Source: Bursaphelenchus xylophilus
Taxonomy: Eukaryota; Nematoda; Chromadorea; Rhabditida; Aphelenchoididae
NCBI GenBank assembly: GCA_904066235.2
Contig: CAJFCV020000001.1
Coordinates: 10,225,291 to 10,289,290, forward strand
Reading direction: 5' to 3'
DNA: 64,000 bases
Numbering within the stretch: the first letter of the stretch is position 1; every line of letters starts with the position of its first letter. The position numbers and the translations under genes were made by a program. The notes under the pieces are model-generated. The model was not told the DNA's origin. It ran no database searches and worked only from the letters and a program-made list of their open reading frames with translations. This document shows positions 43,041 through 55,000 of this stretch, piece after piece.

Positions 43041-43310
43041 TATAAGATCTGTGCGTTAGTAATTTGAGGGGCCCTTGTCGAAATTTGTTGCAAATCCAGA
43101 CTCGGAGCCTCCCCGTCAAGAATCACGGGAATCCTGCCTGTTGTCAAAAATCTTTTGGTCTCTCCCAGTCAAAGAGTTTTTGACTACGTGAACAGTCAAG
43201 AATCCCGGGATACTTGACGAATCCCATGATTCTTGACTGGGAGGCCCGAGTCAGGATTTGCAACAAATTTTGACAAGGGCCCCTCGAATTACTAACGCAC
43301 AGGTCTTATA
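43041..43310. mobile_element. 270-bp palindromic MITE
   Basis: The left arm TATAAGATCTGTGCGTTAGT and the right arm ending CGCACAGGTCTTATA are reverse complements for about 75 bases. Inside are further inverted words (GTCAAGAATC and GATTCTTGAC). It has no coding capacity. Confidence 0.75.
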
Positions 43311-44453
43311 TGGTTTTAAATTCCGCAGGTATATTATGGTGTATTCTGATCAAAAATCAGGCAGTTTAGTTTATGGTTATGGGGTCATGACAATTTTGGA
43401 CCCTTTTGGTATGATCCATTACATCAGGTGTCTGTTGAGTTGACGTTTCGGTTTTTAATATAAAATAAGGGGGTAAAGTAAGTTTAAATGCGATAGACGG
43501 ATATGAATACTAATTCTAGAGGGGTTTTAGTCTCTATGATGACAATTTTTTTTGGGATCCCTGTATTGTTCATGAGATTGTTAACCTTATTTTTGAGTTT
43601 TTCGCCTTTCAATCTATCTTTTCTTTCAGATTCCCTCAAGTCCCACAAGATTCAAACAGTCCAGGCCACTTCCCAGCCAATAAGAAGAATCTACAAATCT
43701 AATTTGATCTATTTGTTGTTGTTGTTTTTTATTTTTTTGTGTGCTTTGAAAGGGGAAGGGGAAATGGGAGAAAGGGGTCGTGTGAAGAAGGTAGGTGGTA
43801 AGAGTTGGTCCGAATGATTCAATAGGCAAATTGATGTCGAATTTTTATTCGGGTAGGTGTTAAGGGTTTTTTCGAGCGGTTCTATAGGCAAATTTATGCT
43901 GAATTTTTTTATTCGGGTCCCGTACAGAGCATGCCTTGTATCTTTATATTGATGGTTTAGTCCGAAAGTGAGGGTGCCCTGAATATCTATAGGTTTTTGG
44001 CTGGGAAAGACGCTGAATTGTGCATGGGTTTTCACGGGTTTATCGACCGAATTACGCATCCCTGGGAACATTGGGAAGTTTCGGCCTAGCGGATTGATTT
44101 TCTAGGAGGGTAGTATATATATGGGGGTAGGGATAGCTGCAACAAGGGCAGTTGGATTAGTGCTGTTTATCTTGTGTCCGGCCGTAAAAGCGCCATTTTT
44201 GTCGGTATTGTGTTGTTTGAATTGTGTATCGAAGCCGAAAATGGCGGATTCATCAGCGAAAACACCGGGAATTGGGTCCTGGGTGCTAGTCCGTCTGGAA
44301 GGCCGCCGGACTGAAGTCGGCGACATGTGCTGTGCGAAACCAAAAGTTTTTCTTTGCAGTGCAATTTCTTGCTTTCTTGGGATGGCTTTTCATCACGTCA
44401 AAAAATTTTTTCATAGCGCCAAAAAATCAGTCCGGCGACCTCCCGGAAGGACT
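43311..44453. other. spacer, no gene recognised
   Basis: A TTTCTTTCAG acceptor at about 43629 and a few short open frames are present, but nothing joins into a convincing gene. An inverted word pair around 44300 and 44420 (TCCGGCGGCC-like) may belong to the element at 44454-44754. Confidence 0.4.
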
Positions 44454-44754
44454 ATTAGCATTTTCACAAAGTGCCAGGACATTTTATGCGGTCCGCACCG
44501 TGCACAAAAGCCCGCGTTTTTTGCACCGTGCATTGATCTTTCTTTGGTTTTGCACTGTGCGTTTGGAATATCGCTGCGACGTAACTTTTTCTCAACTGCG
44601 CCGCCGCGAGAATTTGCACAGTGCAAACGGTCTTTTTTAGGCATGCACGGTGCGCAGAGGGAACATTCCACAATGCTTTGGCGACAGAACTGTGGAACAT
44701 TTTTTCGCTGTGCGACAGTGAAAAAATGTCCAGGCACTTTGTGAAAATGCTAAT
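44454..44754. mobile_element. inverted-repeat element containing CACNGTGC palindromes
   Basis: The terminal repeats are ATTAGCATTTTCACAAAGTG plus 12 further bases and their reverse complement with one mismatch in 32. Between them lie about six copies of the CACNGTGC palindrome (near 44495, 44521, 44550, 44613, 44643 and 44706). The same motif forms the array at 3887-4389. Confidence 0.75.
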
Positions 44755-45147
44755 ATCCAGGGTCCCGCTGGTGGGTAAGCTCCCAGAATCCGCTGGTCTG
44801 GTCTTCGGCTTCCAACGCCGTCAGTGCTGCATCCTCTATTTTTGTTCTTCCTATCCGGCCAGCTGCAGAATCATTGTAAATTGGACAATGGGACGCTTAT
44901 GGGCCTCCGAATTTCCCCGCAGGTTGCGGAAGTGTTATTCTTTCAGATCGTAACCACCGTTTGTAGAGGTGGTTGCGACCAGTGCAAGAAAATTTAGCAG
45001 ATGTCAGACCAGCTTGCAACAGTCTATGGAACTGTTGCTGAATTTTCATCCATGAATTCTACCGGGTGACCTTCGATCCGAAGTTTTTCGGGTGAAAGTG
45101 AATCATAAAAGGGTATTTGAAACGGAGATTCTGCATTGACTCCTATT
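44755..45147. other. spacer, nothing recognised
   Basis: Mixed-composition sequence without a supported gene, repeat or regulatory site. Confidence 0.4.
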
Positions 45148-45434
45148 CAGAGATTGCCACGGTCAAAATTTCGGCTCCGGCTCTTAGCTCCCAGAGCCGG
45201 AGCGAGGCCATGAAAAACTTAAAAAGGTCTGCGGCTTCGAATCCCGGCTCCCGTGCGTTTGGTTTAACAAGATTATGAAAATTTTACTTTTCTGAACCTG
45301 AGATCTCTCAGCTGAGAAGACTGGTCCCGACTTTGGGCTCGGGAGCCGGAGCCGCACCCAAAATTTCCGGCTCCCGGCTCGGAGCCGCCCAGAGCCGGAG
45401 CCAACGCCCGGCTACGGAGCCGTGGCAATCTCTG
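45148..45434. mobile_element. hAT-like MITE made of GGCTCCGG words
   Basis: The terminal repeats are CAGAGATTGCCACGG and CCGTGGCAATCTCTG, flanked by an 8-base duplication with one mismatch (CTCCTATT / CTCCAATT). The CAGAG end and 8-base duplication fit the hAT superfamily. Sub-terminally it is filled with CGGCTCC / GGAGCCG words. It encodes no protein. Confidence 0.8.
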
Positions 45435-45960
45435 CTCCAATTCTGCTTTCTGTGGGCTGGCAACTTCTTGTCACAAATTCGACGGTTTTTAATGATATAA
45501 CCCCTGTCGGTCATCTCTTTCACCCTAATTTATCTTGGGTCATCATTGATGTCTAGTGTAAAATGGATTTGTTAACAAAAACACCAGGCGTGCAGTATTA
45601 TCAAATCATTTGATGCTTTCCCTGGTAGTAATGATCTTGTCAATTCACTTCAACACCTTAAATTATTCTTGGTCACCACTGATGCCTAGTGTAACATCGG
45701 ATATAAACCCCCACGAGCGCAGTTTTGGTCAGGAAAACATGAGATTTATGGGGATTTGACAGTAGCTTGCATTAGGCATGTTCAGAGCTTAAAAAGGCAA
45801 AATCGGGCCCATTCGTTTTCCGGGTTATCAGTTTATTTTTGAGTAATGAGGGGTGGAGAAAAAATAAGATTTGGGAGGATGAGATCAATGGAGTAATTTC
45901 GGAGGGGTAAATTGTCTGTGCTCTCTATAAATAGTGGGAGTAGTAGAATTTTGGAGAATA
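45435..45960. other. spacer with satellite-core motifs
   Basis: No gene is seen. Two related words, GATGTCTAGTGTAAAATGG (45549) and GATGCCTAGTGTAACATCGG (45684), are variants of the dispersed satellite-core motif. Confidence 0.4.
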
Positions 45961-47495
45961 TACACTGCTGGACAAAATGATATGACCACCGCAATTTTGC
46001 GCTGGCAATTTGTCCATGGTGAACGAATTGCTTTAATATTTGGTGAAAGTGAGTATGGAGCAATGTAACATGTACCCAAAAAGTATCAAAGGATTTCAAA
46101 AAGTGGTGAGTAAAATTTGGAAAAACGCGGAACCGCCAAAAATCGGCTGGACAGAATGATATGACCACGTGGTTTAATTCAATCTTTTACTAATAAACAC
46201 AATTTATCAAACAATCCTAGTAATGAGTGAGTACTCCACTGATTACTAGGGCTGGTATGGGGACACGTTCGGCAAGGTTTAGACGGGTTTTAACGCGTTA
46301 AACCATGTTTGAAGCAGAGCTACCCAAACTGGTGATTATCTTCCATTAACGCTTTCCAAAACTTTTAAATTACGTTTTTATCATGTGATCTAGACGTGTA
46401 ATCACATGTACAAGCCTCCGCTTTTCGCACGAACTCCATGGTGGTCTGGTAGTGTGGATTCAGCTAACATCCGGTTACCATGTCCAGCTTTGGCGGCCCA
46501 TTTGCTATTTGACGCTGGGGATAGATGTGCTCCTTAGGTTTAAAATGTAACCCGGAATCTCTCTAGAAACCGGCGAAGCCAAGAAAAGTCCCCGCTGACA
46601 CGATCACAGCTTTGCAGATGCAACTTTGCCGACCTTCGCCTTATCCAGCAAAACCGAGTTTTTCAAATGGATTTTTAGCGATGCAAACGGCTTTCATTCG
46701 ATGGCCTATGTAATTTTAAAAGCTACAGCACACCTCATGCATCCTGGGCCGTAAAATGAACTGTTTTTTGTCGCTAACGATCCCTTTGAAAAACTTGGTT
46801 TTTCTGGTTAAGGGGCAGATCGGTGCAGTTGCATCTGCAAAGCTGTGATCGTGTCAGCGGGGACTTTTCTTGGCTTCGCCGGTTTCTAGAGAGATTCCGG
46901 GTTACATTTTAAACCTAAGGAGCACATCTATCCCCAGCGTCAAATAGCAAATGGGCCGCCAAAGCTGGACATGGTAACCGGATGTTAGCTGAATCCACAC
47001 TACCAGACCACCATGGAGTTCGTGCGAAAAGCGGAGGCTTGTACATGTGATTACACGTCTAGATCACATGATAAAAACGTAATTTAAAAGTTTTGGAAAG
47101 CGTTAATGGAAGATAATCACCAGTTTGGGTAGCTCTGCTTCAAACATGGTTTAACGCGTTAAAACCCGTCTAAACCTTGCCGAACGTGTCCCCATACCAG
47201 CCCTAGTAATCAGTGGAGTACTCACTCATTACTAGGATTGTTTGATAAATTGTGTTTATTAGTAAAAGATTGAATTAAACCACGTGGTCATATCATTTTG
47301 TCCAGCCGATTTTTGGCGGTTTCGCGTTTTTCCAAATTTTACTCACCTTGCACTTTTTGAAATCCTTTGATACTTTTTGGGTACATGTTACATTGCTCCA
47401 TACTCACTTTCACCAAATATTAAAGCAATTCATTCACCATGGACAAATTGCCAGCGCAAAATTGCGGTGGTCATATCATTTTGTCCAGCAGTGTA
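45961..47495. mobile_element. 1.5-kb palindromic Tc1/mariner-type foldback
   Basis: The ends CACTGCTGGACAAAATGATA and the reverse complement are bordered by TA. The arms (about 45961-46685 and 46775-47495) are nearly perfect reverse complements over about 720 bases, with a spacer of about 90 bases. The end sequence is typical of Tc1/mariner elements, but there is no transposase frame. It is a non-autonomous giant hairpin. Confidence 0.88.
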
Positions 47496-47870
47496 TAATC
47501 TGAATTGGGCTATGAATAAAATATCAAGCCTAATATCAACAACAACATAATATGGGGGATAATTGAGGGGTAGACGGTTGGGGATAACAATGAACAATCA
47601 TGGCTAACAAACAGAGTATATTTGGAGATGGGATCCCGGCAGTGAGGCCGCCGACTACGCAAACAGGATTTGAAAAATAACAAGTAAAGGAGTGGTGGGA
47701 ACTGAAAAATATTCGAAAGAGTAACTAACAAGTACAGGAGGATTCTGAGATTCGGGGAGTATATTTCTGCGGGGGTTATTTTGAATGTACATCAGACTGT
47801 GGTTCGGCGAGAGCGCTCCCCTTCGGCCGTCGGAACTCGGTATTTTCGTGGAAGACGGCCGTGACGGACG
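47496..47870. other. spacer, no gene recognised
   Basis: No supported gene, repeat or regulatory site. Its right end (47863-47870, GACGGACG) is the left target-site copy of the following element. Confidence 0.4.
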
Positions 47871-48653
47871 TAGACATGGCTGGGGGGCCGGGCCGGGCCG
47901 AAAATCGCGGCCCGGCCCGGGGGCCGGAAGGGGTCGGCCCGGCCCCGGCCCCCTTCAAATTTTCTCGGCCCGGCCCGGCCCCGGCCCCCAGGGGGCCGGG
48001 CCGGGCCGGGGGCCGACAGGGGGCCGAACTGTAAATATAAATACTGCATTCATTGCGAGATATAACACATTTTTTTGGGGCTTTGGTAGTTCAGCTCCCT
48101 ACGAAAGGTAGTTCAAACCCCCACTGTTTTGTCCATTTCACACCCCCGTAATTAAAAAATTAGAATTATACAAAAAATGCAAATAGAGTAAAATGACCCC
48201 AGGCGGTTTAGTTCAAAGCCCCAGTTACCGTCCAAATTCGTTTTTGTGGTTCAGGCAACGATGATCGTAGCCGAGAGAAGCCAATCCCGAGTAGGCGCTT
48301 CAGATTGGATGAGGGGGTTTATACTGGGTCCAGGGGGGCTGAACTGGGCTGGCGGGTTGTATTATACTACCCTAGTCCCCATTTTTTTGTTATAACAATC
48401 GACAATAAATTTTTGAAACAAAAAATTACCAACCATTTCCTAAAGTACTTCAAAAAACCCAATCGGTCCTTGGCTCTGCGTTTTATTTTTATTGGCAACC
48501 CTAATTTTCGCTTTGAGACTGAGAATTTTAGTCATTGGGGGCCGATTGGGGGCCTGGCGGGGGCCCCCGGTCGGCCCGGCCCGGGGCCGGAAGAGGTCGG
48601 CCCGGCCCCGGGGCCTTTAAAACTCGTCCGGCCCGGCCCACTAGCCATGTCTA
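47871..48653. mobile_element. GC-rich hAT-like element with GGCCCGGCC arrays
   Basis: The ends TAGACATGGCT and AGCCATGTCTA are flanked by a perfect 8-base duplication GACGGACG (47863-47870 and 48654-48661). Arrays of GGGCCGGGCC-type words fill the sub-terminal regions (47880-48015 and 48540-48640), while the centre is AT-rich. No transposase is visible. It is compositionally like 21873-22311 but has different ends. Confidence 0.85.
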
Positions 48654-48779
48654 GACGGACGTGGTATGAACTCAAAAACGAAGAAAATTATATAGCACTT
48701 GATGGCTAACATAAAAATTACATCCTTGCAAAACTGATAGACACTTGATTTTACTTTGATTTGCTTTATGAAAGCGTTT

Positions 48780-49048
48780 TGGAGCGAATTCGGGGCAAAA
48801 CTTATATTATACTTGACATCAGATTGAAAGCTGTCATGTGCAATATAATCAATATCCCAGTCTAGACATAAAAACACATAAAAAGGCATTTAGGCTTCTT
48901 CCTCACTTCATATTTGCATTTTGGAACTAATTAAGGCCAAAAATTATATTACACTTGACATCGGATGTAAAAATGTCACGTTTCCTTACATTACCTAACA
49001 AAATGTCATCAATTATACAATTTCCCAACTTCACGTTTTTAAAAAAAA
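48780..49048. repeat. diverged satellite-related edge
   Basis: Segments such as AATTAAGGCCAAAAATTATA followed by TTACACTTGACATCGG align with the second half of the satellite monomer but with many differences, and the first half is missing. This is either an eroded array edge or the dispersed element from which the satellite grew. Confidence 0.5.
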
Positions 49049-52000
49049 GTGAATTAGTGATGAAAGAGTGAATTGACAAGACATATACCATTCGAAAGCT
49101 AATCGCCTGAGATTTTAGCATGGCAAGTTTCAGCTTTTTTGGAATCAAATTACGCCCGCCCCGGGCCAAAAAACTCTGATATTATACTAGACACCGGTTT
49201 TAAAAAAAAGTGAATTAGTGATGACAGAGTGAATTGACAAGACATACACCATTCGAAAGCTAATCGCCTGAGATTTTAGCGTGGCAAGTTTCAGCTTTTT
49301 TGCAATCAAATTACGCCGACACTGGGCGAAAAACTCTGATATTATACTAGACACCGGTTTTAAAAAAAAGTGAATTAGTGATGAAGGAGTGAATTGACAA
49401 GACATACACCATTCGAAAGCTAATCGCCTGAGATTTTAGCATGGCAAGTTTCAGCTTTTTTGGAATCAAATTGCGCCGACACCGGGCGAAAAACTCTGAT
49501 ATTATACTAGACACCGGTTTTAAAAAAAGTGAATTAGTGATGACAGAGTGAATTGACAAGACATACACCATTCGAAAGCTAATCGCCTGAGATTTTAGCA
49601 TGGCAAGTTTCAGCTTTTTTGCAATCAAATTACGCCGACACTGGGCGAAAAACTCTGATATTATACTAGACACCGGTTTTAAAAAAAAGTGAATTAGTGA
49701 TGACAGAGTGAATTGACAAGACATACACCATTCGAAAGCTAATCGCCTGAGATTTTAGCATGGCAAGTTTCAGCTTTTTTGCAATCAAATTACGCCGACA
49801 CTGGGCGAAAAACTCTGATATTATACTAGACACCGGTTTTAAAAAAAGTGAATTAGTGATGACAGAGTGAATTGACAAGACATACACCATTCGAAAGCTA
49901 ATCGCCTGAGATTTTAGCATGGCAAGTTTCAGCTTTTTTGCAATCAAATTACGCCGACACTGGGCGAAAAACTCTGATATTATACTAGACACCGGTTTTA
50001 AAAAAAGTGAATTAGTGATGAAGGAGTGAATTGACAAGACATACACCATTCGAAAGCTAATCGCCTGAGATTTTAGCATGGCAAGTTTCAGCTTTTTTGC
50101 AATCAAATTACGCCGACACTGGGCGAAAAACTCTGATATTATACTAGACACCGGTTTTAAAAAAAGTGAATTAGTGATGAAGGAGTGAATTGACAAGACA
50201 TACACCATTCGAAAGCTAATCGCCTGAGATTTTAGCATGGCAAGTTTCAGCTTTTTTGCAATCAAATTACGCCGACACTGGGCGAAAAACTCTGATATTA
50301 TACTAGACACCGGTTTTAAAAAAAGTGAATTAGTGATGAAGGAGTGAATTGACAAGACATACACCATTCGAAAGCTAATCGCCTGAGATTTTAGCATGGC
50401 AAGTTTCAGCTTTTTTGCAATCAAATTACGCCGACACTGGGCGAAAAACTCTGATATTATACTAGACACCGGTTTTAAAAAAAGTGAATTAGTGATGACA
50501 GAGTGAATTGACAAGACATACACCATTCGAAAGCTAATCGCCTGAGATTTTAGCATGGCAAGTTTCAGCTTTTTTGCAATCAAATTACGCCGACACTGGG
50601 CGAAAAACTCTGATATTATACTAGACACCGGTTTTAAAAAAAGTGAATTAGTGATGACAGAGTGAATTGACAAGACATACACCATTCGAAAGCTAATCGC
50701 CTGAGATTTTAGCATGGCAAGTTTCAGCTTTTTTGCAATCAAATTACGCCGACACTGGGCGAAAAACTCTGATATTATACTAGACACCGGTTTTAAAAAA
50801 AGTGAATTAGTGATGAAGGAGTGAATTGACAAGACATACACCATTCGAAAGCTAATCGCCTGAGATTTTAGCATGGCAAGTTTCAGCTTTTTTGCAATCA
50901 AATTACGCCGACACTGGGCGAAAAACTCTGATATTATACTAGACACCGGTTTTAAAAAAAGTGAATTAGTGATGAAGGAGTGAATTGACAAGACATACAC
51001 CATTCGAAAGCTAATCGCCTGAGATTTTAGCGTGGCAAGTTTCAGCTTTTTTGCAATCAAATTACGCCGACACTGGGCGAAAAACTCTGATATTATACTA
51101 GACACCGGTTTTAAAAAAAGTGAATTAGTGATGAAGGAGTGAATTGACAAGACATACACCATTCGAAAGCTAATCGCCTGAGATTTTAGCACGGCAAGTT
51201 TCAGCATTTTTGGAATCAAACTACGCCCACACTGGGCGAAACACTCTGATATTATACTAGACACCGGTTTTAAAAAAAGTGAATTAGTGATGAAGGAGTG
51301 AATTGACAAGACATACACCATTCGAAAGCTAATCGCCTGAGATTTTAGCATGGCAAGTTTCAGCATTTTTGGAATCAAACTACGCCCACACTGGGCGAAA
51401 CACTCTGATATTATACTAGACACCGGTTTTAAAAAAAGTGAATTAGTGATGACAGAGTGAATTGACAAGACATACACCATTCGAAAGCTAATCGCCTGAG
51501 ATTTTAGCATGGCAAGTTTCAGCTTTTTTGCAATCAAATTACGCCGACACTGGGCGAAAAACTCTGATATTATACTAGACACCGGTTTTAAAAAAAGTGA
51601 ATTAGTGATGACAGAGTGAATTGACAAGACATACACCATTCGAAAGCTAATCGCCTGAGATTTTAGCATGGCAAGTTTCAGCATTTTTGGAATCAAACTA
51701 CGCCCGCCCCAGGCCAAAAACTCTGATATTATACTAGACACCGGTTTTAAAAAAAGTGAATTAGTGATGAAGGAGTGAATTGACAAGACATACACCATTC
51801 GAAAGCTAATCGCCTGAGATTTTAGCATGGCAAGTTTCAGCATTTTCGGAATCAAACTACGCCCACACTGGGCGAAACACTCTGATATTATACTAGACAC
51901 CGGTTTTAAAAAAAGTGAATTAGTGATGACAGAGTGAATTGACAAGACATACACCATTCGAAAGCTAATCGCCTGAGATTTTAGCATGGCAAGTTTCAGC

Positions 52001-55000
52001 ATTTTTGGAATCAAACTACGCCCGCCCCAGGCCAAAAACTCTGATATTATACTAGACACCGGTTTTAAAAAAAGTGAATTAGTGATGAAGGAGTGAATTG
52101 ACAAGACATACACCATTCGAAAGCTAATCGCCTGAGATTTTAGCATGGCAAGTTTCAGCATTTTCGGAATCAAACTACGCCCACACTGGGCGAAACACTC
52201 TGATATTATACTAGACACCGGTTTTAAAAAAAAGTGAATTAGTGATGACAGAGTGAATTGACAAGACATACACCATTCGAAAGCTAATCGCCTGAGATTT
52301 TAGCATGGCAAGTTTCAGCATTTTTGGAATCAAACTACGCCCGCCCCAGGCCAAAAACTCTGATATTATACTAGACACCGGTTTTAAAAAAAGTGAATTA
52401 GTGATGAAGGAGTGAATTGACAAGACATACACCATTCGAAAGCTAATCGCCTGAGATTTTAGCATGGCAAGTTTCAGCATTTTTGGAATCAAACTACGCC
52501 CACACTGGGCGAAACACTCTGATATTATACTAGACACCGGTTTTAAAAAAAGTGAATTAGTGATGACAGAGTGAATTGACAAGACATACACCATTCGAAA
52601 GCTAATCGCCTGAGATTTTAGCATGGCAAGTTTCAGCTTTTTTGCAATCAAATTACGCCGACACTGGGCGAAAAACTCTGATATTATACTAGACACCGGT
52701 TTTAAAAAAAGTGAATTAGTGATGACAGAGTGAATTGACAAGACATACACCATTCGAAAGCTAATCGCCTGAGATTTTAGCATGGCAAGTTTCAGCATTT
52801 TTGGAATCAAACTACGCCCGCCCCAGGCCAAAAACTCTGATATTATACTAGACACCGGTTTTAAAAAAAGTGAATTAGTGATGAAGGAGTGAATTGACAA
52901 GACATACACCATTCGAAAGCTAATCGCCTGAGATTTTAGCGTGGCAAGTTTCAGCATTTTTGGAATCAAACTACGCCCGCCCCAGGCCAAAAACTCTGAT
53001 ATTATACTAGACACCGGTTTTAAAAAAAAGTGAATTAGTGATGAAGGAGTGAATTGACAAGACATACACCATTCGAAAGCTAATCGCCTGAGATTTTAGC
53101 ATGGCAAGTTTCAGCATTTTCGGAATCAAACTACGCCCACACTGGGCGAAACACTCTGATATTATACTAGACACCGGTTTTAAAAAAAAGTGAATTAGTG
53201 ATGACAGAGTGAATTGACAAGACATACACCATTCGAAAGCTAATCGCCTGAGATTTTAGCATGGCAAGTTTCAGCATTTTTGGAATCAAACTACGCCCGC
53301 CCCAGGCCAAAAACTCTGATATTATACTAGACACCGGTTTTAAAAAAAGTGAATTAGTGATGAAGGAGTGAATTGACAAGACATACACCATTCGAAAGCT
53401 AATCGCCTGAGATTTTAGCATGGCAAGTTTCAGCATTTTTGGAATCAAACTACGCCCACACTGGGCGAAACACTCTGATATTATACTAGACACCGGTTTT
53501 AAAAAAAAGTGAATTAGTGATGACAGAGTGAATTGACAAGACATACACCATTCGAAAGCTAATCGCCTGAGATTTTAGCATGGCAAGTTTCAGCTTTTTT
53601 GCAATCAAATTACGCCGACACTGGGCGAAAAACTCTGATATTATACTAGACACCGGTTTTAAAAAAAAGTGAATTAGTGATGACAGAGTGAATTGACAAG
53701 ACATACACCATTCGAAAGCTAATCGCCTGAGATTTTAGCATGGCAAGTTTCAGCATTTTTGGAATCAAACTACGCCCGCCCCAGGCCAAAAACTCTGATA
53801 TTATACTAGACACCGGTTTTAAAAAAAGTGAATTAGTGATGAAGGAGTGAATTGACAAGACATACACCATTCGAAAGCTAATCGCCTGAGATTTTAGCGT
53901 GGCAAGTTTCAGCATTTTTGGAATCAAACTACGCCCGCCCCAGGCCAAAAACTCTGATATTATACTAGACACCGGTTTTAAAAAAAGTGAATTAGTGATG
54001 AAGGAGTGAATTGACAAGACATACACCATTCGAAAGCTAATCGCCTGAGATTTTAGCATGGCAAGTTTCAGCATTTTTGGAATCAAACTACGCCCACACT
54101 GGGCGAAACACTCTGATATTATACTAGACACCGGTTTTAAAAAAAGTGAATTAGTGATGAAGGAGTGAATTGACAAGACATACACCATTCGAAAGCTAAT
54201 CGCCTGAGATTTTAGCATGGCAAGTTTCAGCTTTTTTGGAATCAAATTGCGCCGACACTGGGCGAAACACTCTGATATTATACTAGACACCGGTTTAAAA
54301 AAAGTGAATTAGTGATGAAGGAGTGAATTGACAAGACATACACCATTCGAAAGCTAATCGCCTGAGATTTTAGCGTGGCAAGTTTCAGCTCTTTTGCAAT
54401 CAAATTGCGCCGACACTGGGCGAAACACTCTGATATTATACTAGACACCGGTTTTAAAAAAAGTGAATTAGTGATGAAGGAGTGAATTGACAAGACATAC
54501 ACCATTCGAAAGCTAATTGCCTGAGATTTTAGCATGGCAAGTTTCAGCTCTTTTGGAATCAAACTACGCCCGCCCCAGGCCAAAAACTCTGATATTATAC
54601 TAGACACCGGTTTTAAAAAAAGTGAATTAGTGATGAAGGAGTGAATTGACAAGACATACACCATTCGAAAGCTAATCGCCTGAGATTTTAGCATGGCAAG
54701 TTTCAGCTTTTTTGGAATCAAATTGCGCCGACACTGGGCGAAACACTCTGATATTATACTAGACACCGGTTTTAAAAAAAGTGAATTAGTGATGAAGGAG
54801 TGAATTGACAAGACATACACCATTCGAAAGCTAATCGCCTGAGATTTTAGCGTGGCAAGTTTCAGCATTTTTGGAATCAAACTACGCCCACACTGGGCGA
54901 AACACTCTGATATTATACTAGACACCGGTTTTAAAAAAAGTGAATTAGTGATGAAGGAGTGAATTGACAAGACATACACCATTCGAAAGCTAATCGCCTG

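Noticed and set aside
47785..48111. Gly/Pro/Arg-rich open frames on both strands over the GGCC-rich block.
   Set aside because: They result from repeated GGGCCGGGCC words inside a hAT-like element, which are open in several frames at once.
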